The notes under the pieces were generated by a model, which did no database searches, had not been told where the DNA came from, and worked only from the letters and a program-made list of their open reading frames with translations. Shown in pieces: positions 44,757-52,761 of a stretch of 64,000 nt of DNA. A program made the position numbers and the translations under genes. The stretch is taken from assembly GCA_016711085.1 (NCBI GenBank), contig JADJTR010000012.1:248001-312000 (forward strand), written 5' to 3'. How positions within the stretch are numbered: the first letter of the stretch is position 1; each line of letters opens with the position of its first letter. This stretch comes from Phyllobacteriaceae bacterium (GTDB taxonomy: Bacteria > Pseudomonadota > Alphaproteobacteria > Rhizobiales > Rhizobiaceae).

Positions 44757-45670
44757 TGCGCGTCCTCGCCCTGCGCCTTGGCCTCGAAACGCTGATAGAC
44801 CATCATCGGGATGACCAGCATGAACAGCAGCGCCACGGCGACGGCCGACGCCATCGGCCAGTCGCGCGCCGAGGAAAACTCGTCCGAAATGACACGGCCG
44901 ATCATCGGATCGGAAGCGCTGCCGACAAGGCTCGGAATGATCAGTTCGCCGGACGCCGGGATGAACACCAGCAGGCCGCCCGCGATGATGCCGGGCACGG
45001 AGAGCGGCAATGTCACGTCGAGAAACACCCGCCACGGCCGCGACCCGAGGTCCATCGCCGCTTCGTTCAGCGTCTGGTCCAGCTTTTCCAGATTGGCGTA
45101 GAGCGGCAGGATCATGAAGGGCAGGTAGGAATAGACCATGACGAGCACGACGGCGAAATTCGTGTTCATCATCGGGATCGAGCGCAGCGCCATGTCCGCC
45201 GGCAGCACCATGTTGACAAGCCCGGTCAGGCCGCGGTTGAACCAGGAATTCGCGCCCATCAGGCCGATCCAGGCGTAGACGCGCAGCAGGAACGAGGTCC
45301 AGAACGGCAGGATGACCAGCATCAGCAGGATATTGCGCCACGACCGCGACACCCGCGTCAGGCCGAGCGCCATCGGATAGCCGACCAACAGACACAAAAC
45401 CGTGGCGATCAGGGCGTTCCACACCGAGGTCAGATAGGCGCGGACATAGAGCCAGTCGCCGAACAGGCGGGCGAAATTGCGCATGTCGATCCAGGGAAAC
45501 CCGTCGCCGAACGCGAAGGGCGGCGAGGTCGGCGCCGTCACCGCGAAACTCATGGCGATGACGATGAAGAACGGGATCAGGAAAAAAGCGATGAGCCAGG
45601 CATAGGGCGCGGCGATGATGATATCGCGCCAGCCGTTGAGATTGAACCACCGTGCTGCCCCGGAGCGCAT
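44753..45670 (-). CDS. ABC transporter permease, PotH-type
   Basis: 305 residues with six membrane helices (IIIAAPYAWLIAFFLIPFFI and later). The EAA loop reads NEAAMDLGSRPWRVFLDVTL, followed by PLSVPGIIAGGLLVFIPASG. It forms a heterodimer with the PotI-type subunit. It overlaps potI-like by 4 bases and follows the ATPase gene by 3. Confidence 0.9.
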   Translation of the reverse strand: MRSGAARWFNLNGWRDIIIAAPYAWLIAFFLIPFFIVIAMSFAVTAPTSPPFAFGDGFPWIDMRNFARLFGDWLYVRAYLTSVWNALIATVLCLLVGYPMALGLTRVSRSWRNILLMLVILPFWTSFLLRVYAWIGLMGANSWFNRGLTGLVNMVLPADMALRSIPMMNTNFAVVLVMVYSYLPFMILPLYANLEKLDQTLNEAAMDLGSRPWRVFLDVTLPLSVPGIIAGGLLVFIPASGELIIPSLVGSASDPMIGRVISDEFSSARDWPMASAVAVALLFMLVIPMMVYQRFEAKAQGEDAQ

Positions 45671-45673
45671 GGC

Positions 45674-46825
45674 CTACTCCGTCAACAGGATGACGGCGGT
45701 GGGATCGAAGGACAGCCAGACCTTGTCCTCCCATTGCGCGATGCGCTCATTCTCGCCGGCGCGGCGCGCATTGACGAAATTGACAGAGACGATTTCGCCA
45801 TTGGCGAGCTTGACCCGATAAAGCGAATCCTTGCCGAAATAGCCGAGATCGTTGACGGTTCCGGCGATCGTGTTGACGGCTCGATCCGGCTTCGAGCGCG
45901 TGATGGTGATTTTTTCCGGACGGATGGCGAAAGTGATCTTGTCGCCTTTTTTCACGCGCTTGTCGGCGCGGGCACGGAAGACGCCGCCGAGCGCGTCGAC
46001 GCGGACGAAGGTGCATTCCTCCGATACCTCGTCGACCACCCCATCCTCGAGATTGATCGAGCCGATGAAGCCGGCGACGAAGCGGCTGTTCGGGTACTCG
46101 TAGATTTCGGTGGCCGAGCCGATCTGGCGCACAACGCCCTTGTCCATGACCGCTATGCGCGTCGCCAACGTCATCGCTTCTTCCTGGTCGTGCGTGACGA
46201 CGACGAAGGTGATGCCGGTCTTGTACTGGATGTTGGCGAGTTCGATCTGCATGTGCTCGCGCAGCTTCTTGTCGAGCGCGCCGAGCGGCTCGTCGAGAAG
46301 CAGCACCTTCGGGTGGCAGGCGAGCGCCCGGGCGAGCGCCACGCGCTGGCGCTGGCCGCCGGAAATCTGGTGCGGCTTGCGGCCGGCGAGCGGCGTCAAT
46401 TGCACCAGATCGAGCATTTCGCGGACCCGGTCGGCGCGCTCCTTGTCGCTCATCGCCTCGTGCTTGAGGCCGTAGCCGACATTCTTTTCCACGCTCATGT
46501 GCGGAAACAGCGCGTAGGACTGGAACATCATGTTGACCGGCCGCTCATAGGGCGCGACGCCGGCCATGTCCTGCCCGTCGATGGAAATCTTGCCGGATGT
46601 CGGACTTTCGAAGCCCGCGAGCATCCGCAGCAGGGTGGTCTTGCCGCAGCCCGAACCGCCGAGAAGGGCGAACAATTCGCCCTTCTCGATCCTGAGCGAG
46701 ACATTGTCGACGGCGACGAAGTCGCCGAAGCGCTTGCTGACGTTCTCGATGCGAATGTGGGGCGCGCCCTTGCCCCATATCGGAGCAGGAGTCGCCGGCT
46801 TTGCTTCCTTCGTTGCCTCGGCCAC
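45674..46825 (-). CDS. ABC transporter ATP-binding protein, PotA/PotG-type
   Basis: 383 residues. Walker A is GGSGCGKT (56-63), the Q-loop lies in MMFQSYALFPHMSV, the signature is ISGGQRQRVALARALA, and Walker B is KVLLLDEPLGALD with the switch His in VVVTHDQEEAM. The C-terminal TOBE domain (ITFAIRPEKITITR) is typical of polyamine-type importers. It powers the two permeases encoded downstream. Confidence 0.92.
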   Translation of the reverse strand: MAEATKEAKPATPAPIWGKGAPHIRIENVSKRFGDFVAVDNVSLRIEKGELFALLGGSGCGKTTLLRMLAGFESPTSGKISIDGQDMAGVAPYERPVNMMFQSYALFPHMSVEKNVGYGLKHEAMSDKERADRVREMLDLVQLTPLAGRKPHQISGGQRQRVALARALACHPKVLLLDEPLGALDKKLREHMQIELANIQYKTGITFVVVTHDQEEAMTLATRIAVMDKGVVRQIGSATEIYEYPNSRFVAGFIGSINLEDGVVDEVSEECTFVRVDALGGVFRARADKRVKKGDKITFAIRPEKITITRSKPDRAVNTIAGTVNDLGYFGKDSLYRVKLANGEIVSVNFVNARRAGENERIAQWEDKVWLSFDPTAVILLTE

Positions 46826-46834
46826 GATCGATGC

Positions 46835-47938
46835 TCAGCTGCCGGACTTGATCGATTGCCAGGCGCGCGTGTAGGCGCGCTCCTGCTCCTCGCTGAAGGG
46901 TTTCGGCGCCCACATCAGGGCGACGATTTCAGGGCTTGGGTAAACCGCCGGATCGCCGAGCACGTCAGGATTGATGAATTTTTTCGACGCCTCGTTGCCG
47001 TTGGCATAGTTGGTGTAGTCGGTGCACTTGGCCATGACTTCGGGATCGAGCATGAACTCGAGGAATTTGTAGGCGTTGTCCTTGTTCTTGGCGTCGGCCG
47101 GCACGCACATGCAGTCGCACCAGGCCGGCGTGCCGGTCTTGGGCACGAAATAGGCGAGATTGATCTTGACGCCGGCCTCCTCGGCGCGCGCCTTGGCGGT
47201 GGCATAGTCGCCGGACCAGTTGTTGACGACGCAGAGCTCGCCGTTCGGGATGGCGTTCAGGTAATTGGTGTTGTCGAAGGTGCGGATGTATTGGCGGACA
47301 GGCTTGAACAATTCGGCGACCTTGTCGTAGTCGGCGACATTGGTCGTGTCGCCGTCGAGACCGAGATATTTCAGCGCCATCAGCATGATGTCGGTCGGAC
47401 TGTCGAGAATGGAAATGCCGCAATCGGCAAGCTTGGCGGCAAGCTCCGGCTTGAAGATCAGGTCGAGCGAGGCCATGTCGGCGTCGGGAATGCGCTCCTT
47501 CACCATGTCGACATTGTAGGTCACGCCGACAGAACCCCACATATAGGGAATGCCGTATTCGTTGCCCGGGTCCCAGCCCGAGGCGATGCGCAACACTTCC
47601 TTGTCGAGATTGCCCCAGCTTGGCAGTTTAGACTTGTCAAGCTTGTCGTAGATACCGGCCTTGATGACGTTCGGCAAATCGATGCCGGCATGACAAACGA
47701 CATCGTAGCCCGACGAGCCGGCCAACATCTTGGCCTGCATTTCCTCAACCGAGGAATAGGTGTCGTAAACCGCTTCGATGCCGGTCTTCTTGGTGAAATC
47801 CTCGATTGTCGTCTCGCCGATATAATCGGCCCAATTGTAGATATTGACCGAGCCTTCGGCGCGGGCGCGCTTGACCCATGGCATGGCGAGCGCACCGCCC
47901 ATCAGCGTGATCGCCGAACGTCGCGTCAATCTGTTCAT
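46835..47938 (-). CDS. Periplasmic spermidine/putrescine-type binding protein, copy 1
   Basis: 367 residues with a twin-arginine-like leader (NRLTRRSAITLMGGALAMPW). The PotD/PotF fold is marked by VNIYNWADYIGETTIEDFTK, YDTYSSVEEMQAKMLAGSSG, PYMWGSVGVTYNVDM and DGDTTNVADYDKV. It is closely related to the next gene (48007-49110), and both probably serve the same transporter. The real ligand may be a polyamine or a related cation. It lies 9 bases upstream of the ATPase gene. Confidence 0.9.
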   Translation of the reverse strand: MNRLTRRSAITLMGGALAMPWVKRARAEGSVNIYNWADYIGETTIEDFTKKTGIEAVYDTYSSVEEMQAKMLAGSSGYDVVCHAGIDLPNVIKAGIYDKLDKSKLPSWGNLDKEVLRIASGWDPGNEYGIPYMWGSVGVTYNVDMVKERIPDADMASLDLIFKPELAAKLADCGISILDSPTDIMLMALKYLGLDGDTTNVADYDKVAELFKPVRQYIRTFDNTNYLNAIPNGELCVVNNWSGDYATAKARAEEAGVKINLAYFVPKTGTPAWCDCMCVPADAKNKDNAYKFLEFMLDPEVMAKCTDYTNYANGNEASKKFINPDVLGDPAVYPSPEIVALMWAPKPFSEEQERAYTRAWQSIKSGS

Positions 47939-47976
47939 TTGAGAACCTCCCTTTTTTCCTGCCCGATTGAAAAGCC

Positions 47977-47999
47977 GACGCCGGCGTAAAGCCGGCGTC
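47977..47999 (-). terminator. Hairpin between the two binding-protein genes
   Basis: A perfect 9-bp stem GACGCCGGC / GCCGGCGTC with a 5-base loop. On the minus strand it is followed by GGCTTTTC. It may partly terminate or stabilise the transcript after copy 2. Confidence 0.6.
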
Positions 48000-48006
48000 C
48001 CTTTTG

Positions 48007-49110
48007 TCATCCTGTCTTGATGGTCTGCCACGCTCGCGTGATCGCCCGGTCCTGCTCCTCGCTGAACGGTTTTGGCGCCCAAAGCCGGGCCATCGTCGCC
48101 GCGTCGGGATAAATGGCGGGATTGGCGAGCACATCGGGCGCGACATGCGCTTTCGCCGCGGCATTGCCATTGGCGTAATACGTATAGTCGGTGCATTTGG
48201 CGACATTTACAGGGTCGAGCATGAAGTCGAGGAATGCGTGCGCGTTGTCCTTGTTGGGCGCATCGGCGGGCACGCAGAATGTGTCGACCCAGATCGGCCC
48301 GCCGGTGACCGGCACCTGATAAGAGAATTTCGCCTTCAGGCCGGCTTCGTCGGCGTTCTTTTGCGCGGTGACGGCCTGGCCCGACCATGAGTTGGCGACG
48401 CCGATTTCGCCATTCGCCAAGGCGCTGACGTTATTTTCGTTGTCGAAGGTGCGGATGTGCTGGCGGATCGGCTTGAACAGCTCGACCACCTTGTCATAGT
48501 CGCCCAGGTTGGTCGTGTCGCCGTCGAGGCCGAGATATTTCAACGCCAGCGCAAACACGTCGAACGGGCTGTCGAGCATTGAAAGGCCGATCTCGGCGAG
48601 CTTGGCGGCATTCTCCGGCTTGAAAACCAGGTCGAGCGAACCGAGGTCGGCGCCGGGCAGGACCTGTTCGACCAGACCGGTGTTGTAGGTCATTCCGGTC
48701 GATCCCCACATATAGGGAATGCCGTGTTCGTTGCCGGCGTCCCAGCCGGACAGGATGCGCATGATTTCCGGATCGAGATTGCCCCAGCCCGGCAGCTTGG
48801 CGCGGTCCAACTTGGCGACGACACCCGATTTGGCGAAGCGACCGACATCGATGCCGGCAAGCACGATGACGTCGTAGCCGGTGGAGCCGGCGAGCATCTT
48901 GGCCTGCATTTCCTCAACCGAGGAATAGACGTCGTAGACGGCCTTGATCCCGGTCTTGGCGGTGAAATCGTCGAGTGTCGTTTCAGCGAAATAGTCGGCC
49001 CAATTGTAGATATTGACGACGCCTTCCCCGGCATGGCCGCGATTGACGAAAGGTGCAGCCAACGCCCCCCCGAGCATTGTGACAGCGCCGCGTCTCGTGA
49101 TCGCTTTCAT
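48007..49110 (-). CDS. Periplasmic spermidine/putrescine-type binding protein, copy 2
   Basis: 367 residues with a leader TRRGAVTMLGGALAAPFVN. It aligns end to end with copy 1: VVNIYNWADYFAETTLDDF, YSSVEEMQAKMLAGSTGYDV, PYMWGSTGMTYNTGL and YLGLDGDTTNLGDYDKV. Ligand-pocket segments differ (for example IWVDTFCVP against AWCDCMCVP), suggesting separate ligands or affinities. A hairpin follows the gene, then copy 1. It is 55 bases downstream of the first Rieske gene. Confidence 0.9.
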   Translation of the reverse strand: MKAITRRGAVTMLGGALAAPFVNRGHAGEGVVNIYNWADYFAETTLDDFTAKTGIKAVYDVYSSVEEMQAKMLAGSTGYDVIVLAGIDVGRFAKSGVVAKLDRAKLPGWGNLDPEIMRILSGWDAGNEHGIPYMWGSTGMTYNTGLVEQVLPGADLGSLDLVFKPENAAKLAEIGLSMLDSPFDVFALALKYLGLDGDTTNLGDYDKVVELFKPIRQHIRTFDNENNVSALANGEIGVANSWSGQAVTAQKNADEAGLKAKFSYQVPVTGGPIWVDTFCVPADAPNKDNAHAFLDFMLDPVNVAKCTDYTYYANGNAAAKAHVAPDVLANPAIYPDAATMARLWAPKPFSEEQDRAITRAWQTIKTG

Positions 49111-49165
49111 TCCCGTTCCCCTTAAAGCCACGAGGAATGTTATCCAATTTTTTCCGTTTGGCGAT

Positions 49166-50380
49166 TCAAGAATTTCGTGAAGCTGTCCCCAGCAAGGCGT
49201 TGATCTCGCCCATCCCCGTCTCGGCAGGCGCATCGTCCAGCGTCATCACCGGCAGCAACTGGCGCAACCGGTCATGGTGACGGCGAACGCCGTATTCGAG
49301 ATCGGACAAGTGAAAGCCGTCGAAGGCCGACGATTTCATCGCCTCGTTCGACCAGACCGACAACTGGATGTCCTCGCGGTAGGTGTCGCGGTCGATGCGC
49401 AGCGCCAGATAGCGCGCCAGCCGGGTGCGGCGGTCCTCGTGCGGTCGCCGGTAGACCGCGCCGCGAATGGCGGTCTTGCCGGGAGCGATCGGAAACTCCT
49501 GATAAAACTGGACGCTTTCCGGCGTAATGGCGAAGACGCCGTTCGGAAATGCGCCGTAATAGGCCCAGAGCCGCCGCCGGTCCTCGGGCAGTTCCGCGTG
49601 CTGGGGCGCATTGCGAACATAGGCGCGCACGCTCCAGCGCCGGCCCGCATGGGGATTTTGGCGACCGTAAGAGGCGGAAATGCCCTGCTCGAAATAGCGG
49701 TCGAGGTAGCGCGCGCCGTACAGATCCTGCAGGGCCGGATGGGCCATGGCGACATGGTAGCCTTCATTGTCGACGTCGCGCACCGACTTCCAGTTCACCG
49801 GGATGGTCTGGTGGGTGAAGCCGGCCGTCGGCAGCCATTCGGCCAGACGATAGGGCGCAAGCTCCTCGGCGAATGGCGCGAACATCTCGGCGACCGACGG
49901 CTGCGGTCCCGGGCGGACGCGGACGAAAATGAAGCCGTTCCAGATTTCCGTCTCGATTCCCTTCAGTCCGAATTCGGCGCGGTCGAGTTCGCCGAAACTC
50001 GCCGGCCGCGCCGCGCCGCGCAACGTGCCGTCGAGATTGTAGACCCAGCCATGAAACGGACAGACCAGCGCGTTGCGGCAATGGCCCCGCTCGTCGGCGA
50101 CAACGCGCGCGCCGCGATGGCGGCAGAGATTGTGCAAGCCGCGCACCACGCCATCCTGGCCGCGCAGGATCAGGACCCGGTCGTCGCCGATGTCGAAGGT
50201 AAAATAGTCGCCGGGATCGGGCACATCGTTGACGTGGCCGGCGATCTGCCAATGGGTGGCGAAGATTTCGCGTTTTTCGAGATCGAGCAGAGCACCGGAA
50301 TGATAAGTCCAGCCGGGCAGGCCGCCGCGATCCCAGTTCGCCGGAACCGTCAGCTCGTTCGGCATCAGGGCGACCGTCAT
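49166..50380 (-). CDS. Rieske oxygenase alpha subunit, copy 1
   Basis: 404 residues. The Rieske [2Fe-2S] ligands are Cys86/His88 (CRHRGARVV) and Cys107/His110 (CPFHGWVYNLDG). The mononuclear iron site is in DNEGYHVAMAHP (His209, His214). It would insert oxygen into, or oxidatively demethylate, a small substrate. Family members include glycine betaine, stachydrine and carnitine oxygenases. It needs a reductase partner, which is not encoded nearby. It overlaps the second Rieske gene by 4 bases. Confidence 0.88.
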   Translation of the reverse strand: MTVALMPNELTVPANWDRGGLPGWTYHSGALLDLEKREIFATHWQIAGHVNDVPDPGDYFTFDIGDDRVLILRGQDGVVRGLHNLCRHRGARVVADERGHCRNALVCPFHGWVYNLDGTLRGAARPASFGELDRAEFGLKGIETEIWNGFIFVRVRPGPQPSVAEMFAPFAEELAPYRLAEWLPTAGFTHQTIPVNWKSVRDVDNEGYHVAMAHPALQDLYGARYLDRYFEQGISASYGRQNPHAGRRWSVRAYVRNAPQHAELPEDRRRLWAYYGAFPNGVFAITPESVQFYQEFPIAPGKTAIRGAVYRRPHEDRRTRLARYLALRIDRDTYREDIQLSVWSNEAMKSSAFDGFHLSDLEYGVRRHHDRLRQLLPVMTLDDAPAETGMGEINALLGTASRNS

Positions 50381-51549
50381 GGCTTGCCTCCTTGCATTGC
50401 CGCGCCCATGCGGGCGCGCACCCAGTGGTGAAAACGGTGAATGTCGAACTCCTGCGGCGCGAGGCGGCCCGCCTCGAATTTCGATGAGCGCAAGCCACGC
50501 TGGTTCATCTCGCAGGCGTCGCCATCCTGCCCGAGAACGAGGCTGGCGAAATCAACGACATTGGCGAGATCGAATCCGGGCGCGACCATGGTTTCCCGCG
50601 GAAACAGCCAGACGGCCTCGAGCCGCGTGCTTTCCGGTCCGAGCGGCGTCAACGTCACGGCGCGGACATAGTCGACATGGGCGACGATGAACATCGTCGG
50701 ATAGAGCGTGACGAAATGATAGCCGGCGGCGCGCTGGGCGTCGGTGAGTCGTGGAAATTCCGGGCCGCAGGCCTGGCCGTTCAGCGACCAGCTTCGCGCG
50801 CCCTGCTTCAGGTTCGACGCCGGCAAAGGCGCATCCGGAGTCCAGCCCACGGCCTCGTTTTCCGCCATGATCGCGCGGCGATAGACCGGCACCATGTCGC
50901 AGAGTTCGGGGTGAATGCCCGGACAATGCAGGCATTCATTGTAATTTTCCCAGAAGATTTTCCAGTTGCAGGACAGCTCTTTCACCAGCCTGTGTCCGAC
51001 GACGAGATCGGCCATCGGCCAATTGTCGAGGGCGCCCACGCCCAGGTCCGGGGCGGATTCGAATGGCGGCGGCTCATCGGCGAGGCAGAGGAAAACGAAG
51101 CCGTTCCACTCGTGCGAATGGACCGGGAAAAGGCCGTGGTCTTTCTTGTCGAAATCCGGTGTTTCCAGAACATGGGGCGTGCGCACCAGCCGGCCGTCGA
51201 GTTCGTAGCTCCACTGGTGGTAGGGGCAGACGATCAGTCTGCCGGCGAGCGGCTTCTCGTCGGTTTGGCAGAGTTCCGAACCGCGATGGCGGCAGACATT
51301 GTGGAAGGCGGCGAGACGCCCGCCACGGTCGCGGACAACGACAATGTTTTCGCCGAACAGGTCGAGGCGGCGCATGGTTCCGGGCTTGAAATCCTCGACC
51401 CGGCCGGCATGCAGCCATTGCTTCGTCCAGATCAGCTCGATCTCGCGGGCGTGCCAGTCGGCGTCGACATACCAGGAGGCCGGCAGCGTTTCCGGCCAAT
51501 GGTCGAGCAGGGGCGAGGACGGATGCGGCGGTTTCGGAGACTCGTTCAA
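50377..51549 (-). CDS. Rieske oxygenase alpha subunit, copy 2 (GbcA-like)
   Basis: 390 residues. Rieske ligands are Cys86/His88 (CRHRGSELCQ) and Cys108/His111 (CPYHQWSYELDG). The catalytic iron site is ENYNECLHCPGIHPEL (His208, His213). The NYNECLHCPG motif is common in glycine betaine monooxygenase-like enzymes, which turn glycine betaine into dimethylglycine and formaldehyde. It is distinct enough from copy 1 to act on another step. It is 12 bases downstream of the GcvT-like gene. Confidence 0.88.
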   Translation of the reverse strand: MNESPKPPHPSSPLLDHWPETLPASWYVDADWHAREIELIWTKQWLHAGRVEDFKPGTMRRLDLFGENIVVVRDRGGRLAAFHNVCRHRGSELCQTDEKPLAGRLIVCPYHQWSYELDGRLVRTPHVLETPDFDKKDHGLFPVHSHEWNGFVFLCLADEPPPFESAPDLGVGALDNWPMADLVVGHRLVKELSCNWKIFWENYNECLHCPGIHPELCDMVPVYRRAIMAENEAVGWTPDAPLPASNLKQGARSWSLNGQACGPEFPRLTDAQRAAGYHFVTLYPTMFIVAHVDYVRAVTLTPLGPESTRLEAVWLFPRETMVAPGFDLANVVDFASLVLGQDGDACEMNQRGLRSSKFEAGRLAPQEFDIHRFHHWVRARMGAAMQGGKP

Positions 51550-51561
51550 AGCGTCCTCCTC

Positions 51562-52761
51562 TCAGAACTCTGCCGGCGGCGTGGCGCGCCGGCGGGAATG
51601 GCTGAAGAACGGGCGGTCGACGATGCGGGCCCGCATCATCAGCTTCTGGTACTGCAGTTCACGCAGCGCATAGATTTCGACCCAAAGATCGCCTGAATGT
51701 TCGGCATGGAACGGTCTCTCGATCATCGCGAGCGCGATGTTGCGCTTCACCGAGGGCGACCATGCGGCGGCGGTGACAACGCCGACCTCTCGCGTCCTGC
51801 CGGCATAGACGATGGCGTGATCGGCGGCGACATTGCCGTCGATGTCGAGGCCGACAAGCGCCCATCGGGAAGACCCGGCTTGCTTTTCGGCGAGCAAGGC
51901 GCGCCGCCCGTTGAAATGGCCCTTGTCGAAATCGATCATCCAGTCGAGGCCGATCTCGAAGGGAGAACGCGCGCGGTCGGCGCGCACGGCGATATCGGCG
52001 GGCACGAAATCCATGTTGGCGATGATGAAGCCGGCCTCGATGCGGGCAAGGTTCAGCGCGTTTGTGCCGATCGGGCGCAGGCCGTGCAGGGAACCGGCGT
52101 CGAACAGCCGGTCCCAGAGCGCCAGCGCGTAGTCCGGCGCCGTCCACAGTTCATAGCCGAGATCGCCGGTGAACCCGGTTCGCGAGATCATGACCGGAAT
52201 GCCACCGATCGCGAATTCGGCCATGCGGAAGGGTTTCAATGCGGCGACGGCGTCGAGGCCGGCGCGCTTGAGCACGGCGAATGAACACGGCCCCTGCAGC
52301 GACAGCGCCGCCACGGATTCCGTCTCGTCGTCGATCGTCACGTCATAGCCAAAAGCGCTGTCGAGCAGCCAAGGCAAATGGCGCTCCTGGCAGCACAGGC
52401 GGAAATCATTTTCGGCCAGGCGGAACAGCGTTCCGTCGTCGAGCACCTTGCCCTCGTCGTCGCACCAGGCGGTATAGTGGACCGCACCGACCGCCAGTTT
52501 CGCCACATTGCGGATGGTCAACCGGTCGAGAAAGGCGGCGGCGTCCGGCCCGGCGACGCGGTATTTGGTCATCGGCGAGAGATCGTAGAGGCTCGCCTGG
52601 TTGCGTATCGCTGTGTGCTCCATCGCCTCGTCGTCGAAGACGAGCGCCGTCGAGTAGCCGCCCCACGGCCCCCAGGCGTTCAGCCTGTTGGCCGCCGCGA
52701 TGCGCGGATGAAAGGGCGTGGTTTTCAACGGCGTGTTGAAATGCAGGCGCGGATCGTTCAT
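51562..52761 (-). CDS. GcvT-like aminomethyltransferase
   Basis: 399 residues from the ATG at 52761. It has a folate-binding GcvT fold: YDLSPMTKYRVAGPDAAAFL, VHYTAWCDDEGKVLDDGTLF, MISRTGFTGDLGYELWTAPD and ALNLARIEAGFI. The superfamily moves one-carbon units onto tetrahydrofolate and includes glycine cleavage T protein, dimethylglycine and sarcosine enzymes and the DMSP demethylase DmdA. No complete glycine cleavage system is near. In this operon it would capture the C1 unit released by demethylation, which is inference. It overlaps the next FAD gene by 4 bases. Confidence 0.85.
   Translation of the reverse strand: MNDPRLHFNTPLKTTPFHPRIAAANRLNAWGPWGGYSTALVFDDEAMEHTAIRNQASLYDLSPMTKYRVAGPDAAAFLDRLTIRNVAKLAVGAVHYTAWCDDEGKVLDDGTLFRLAENDFRLCCQERHLPWLLDSAFGYDVTIDDETESVAALSLQGPCSFAVLKRAGLDAVAALKPFRMAEFAIGGIPVMISRTGFTGDLGYELWTAPDYALALWDRLFDAGSLHGLRPIGTNALNLARIEAGFIIANMDFVPADIAVRADRARSPFEIGLDWMIDFDKGHFNGRRALLAEKQAGSSRWALVGLDIDGNVAADHAIVYAGRTREVGVVTAAAWSPSVKRNIALAMIERPFHAEHSGDLWVEIYALRELQYQKLMMRARIVDRPFFSHSRRRATPPAEF

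Noticed and set aside
44756..47989. A very long open frame (over 1000 codons) on the plus strand
   Set aside because: It lies antisense to three clear ABC transporter genes, has Arg/Asp/His-rich low-complexity composition and no domain. High GC content keeps stops rare in this frame.
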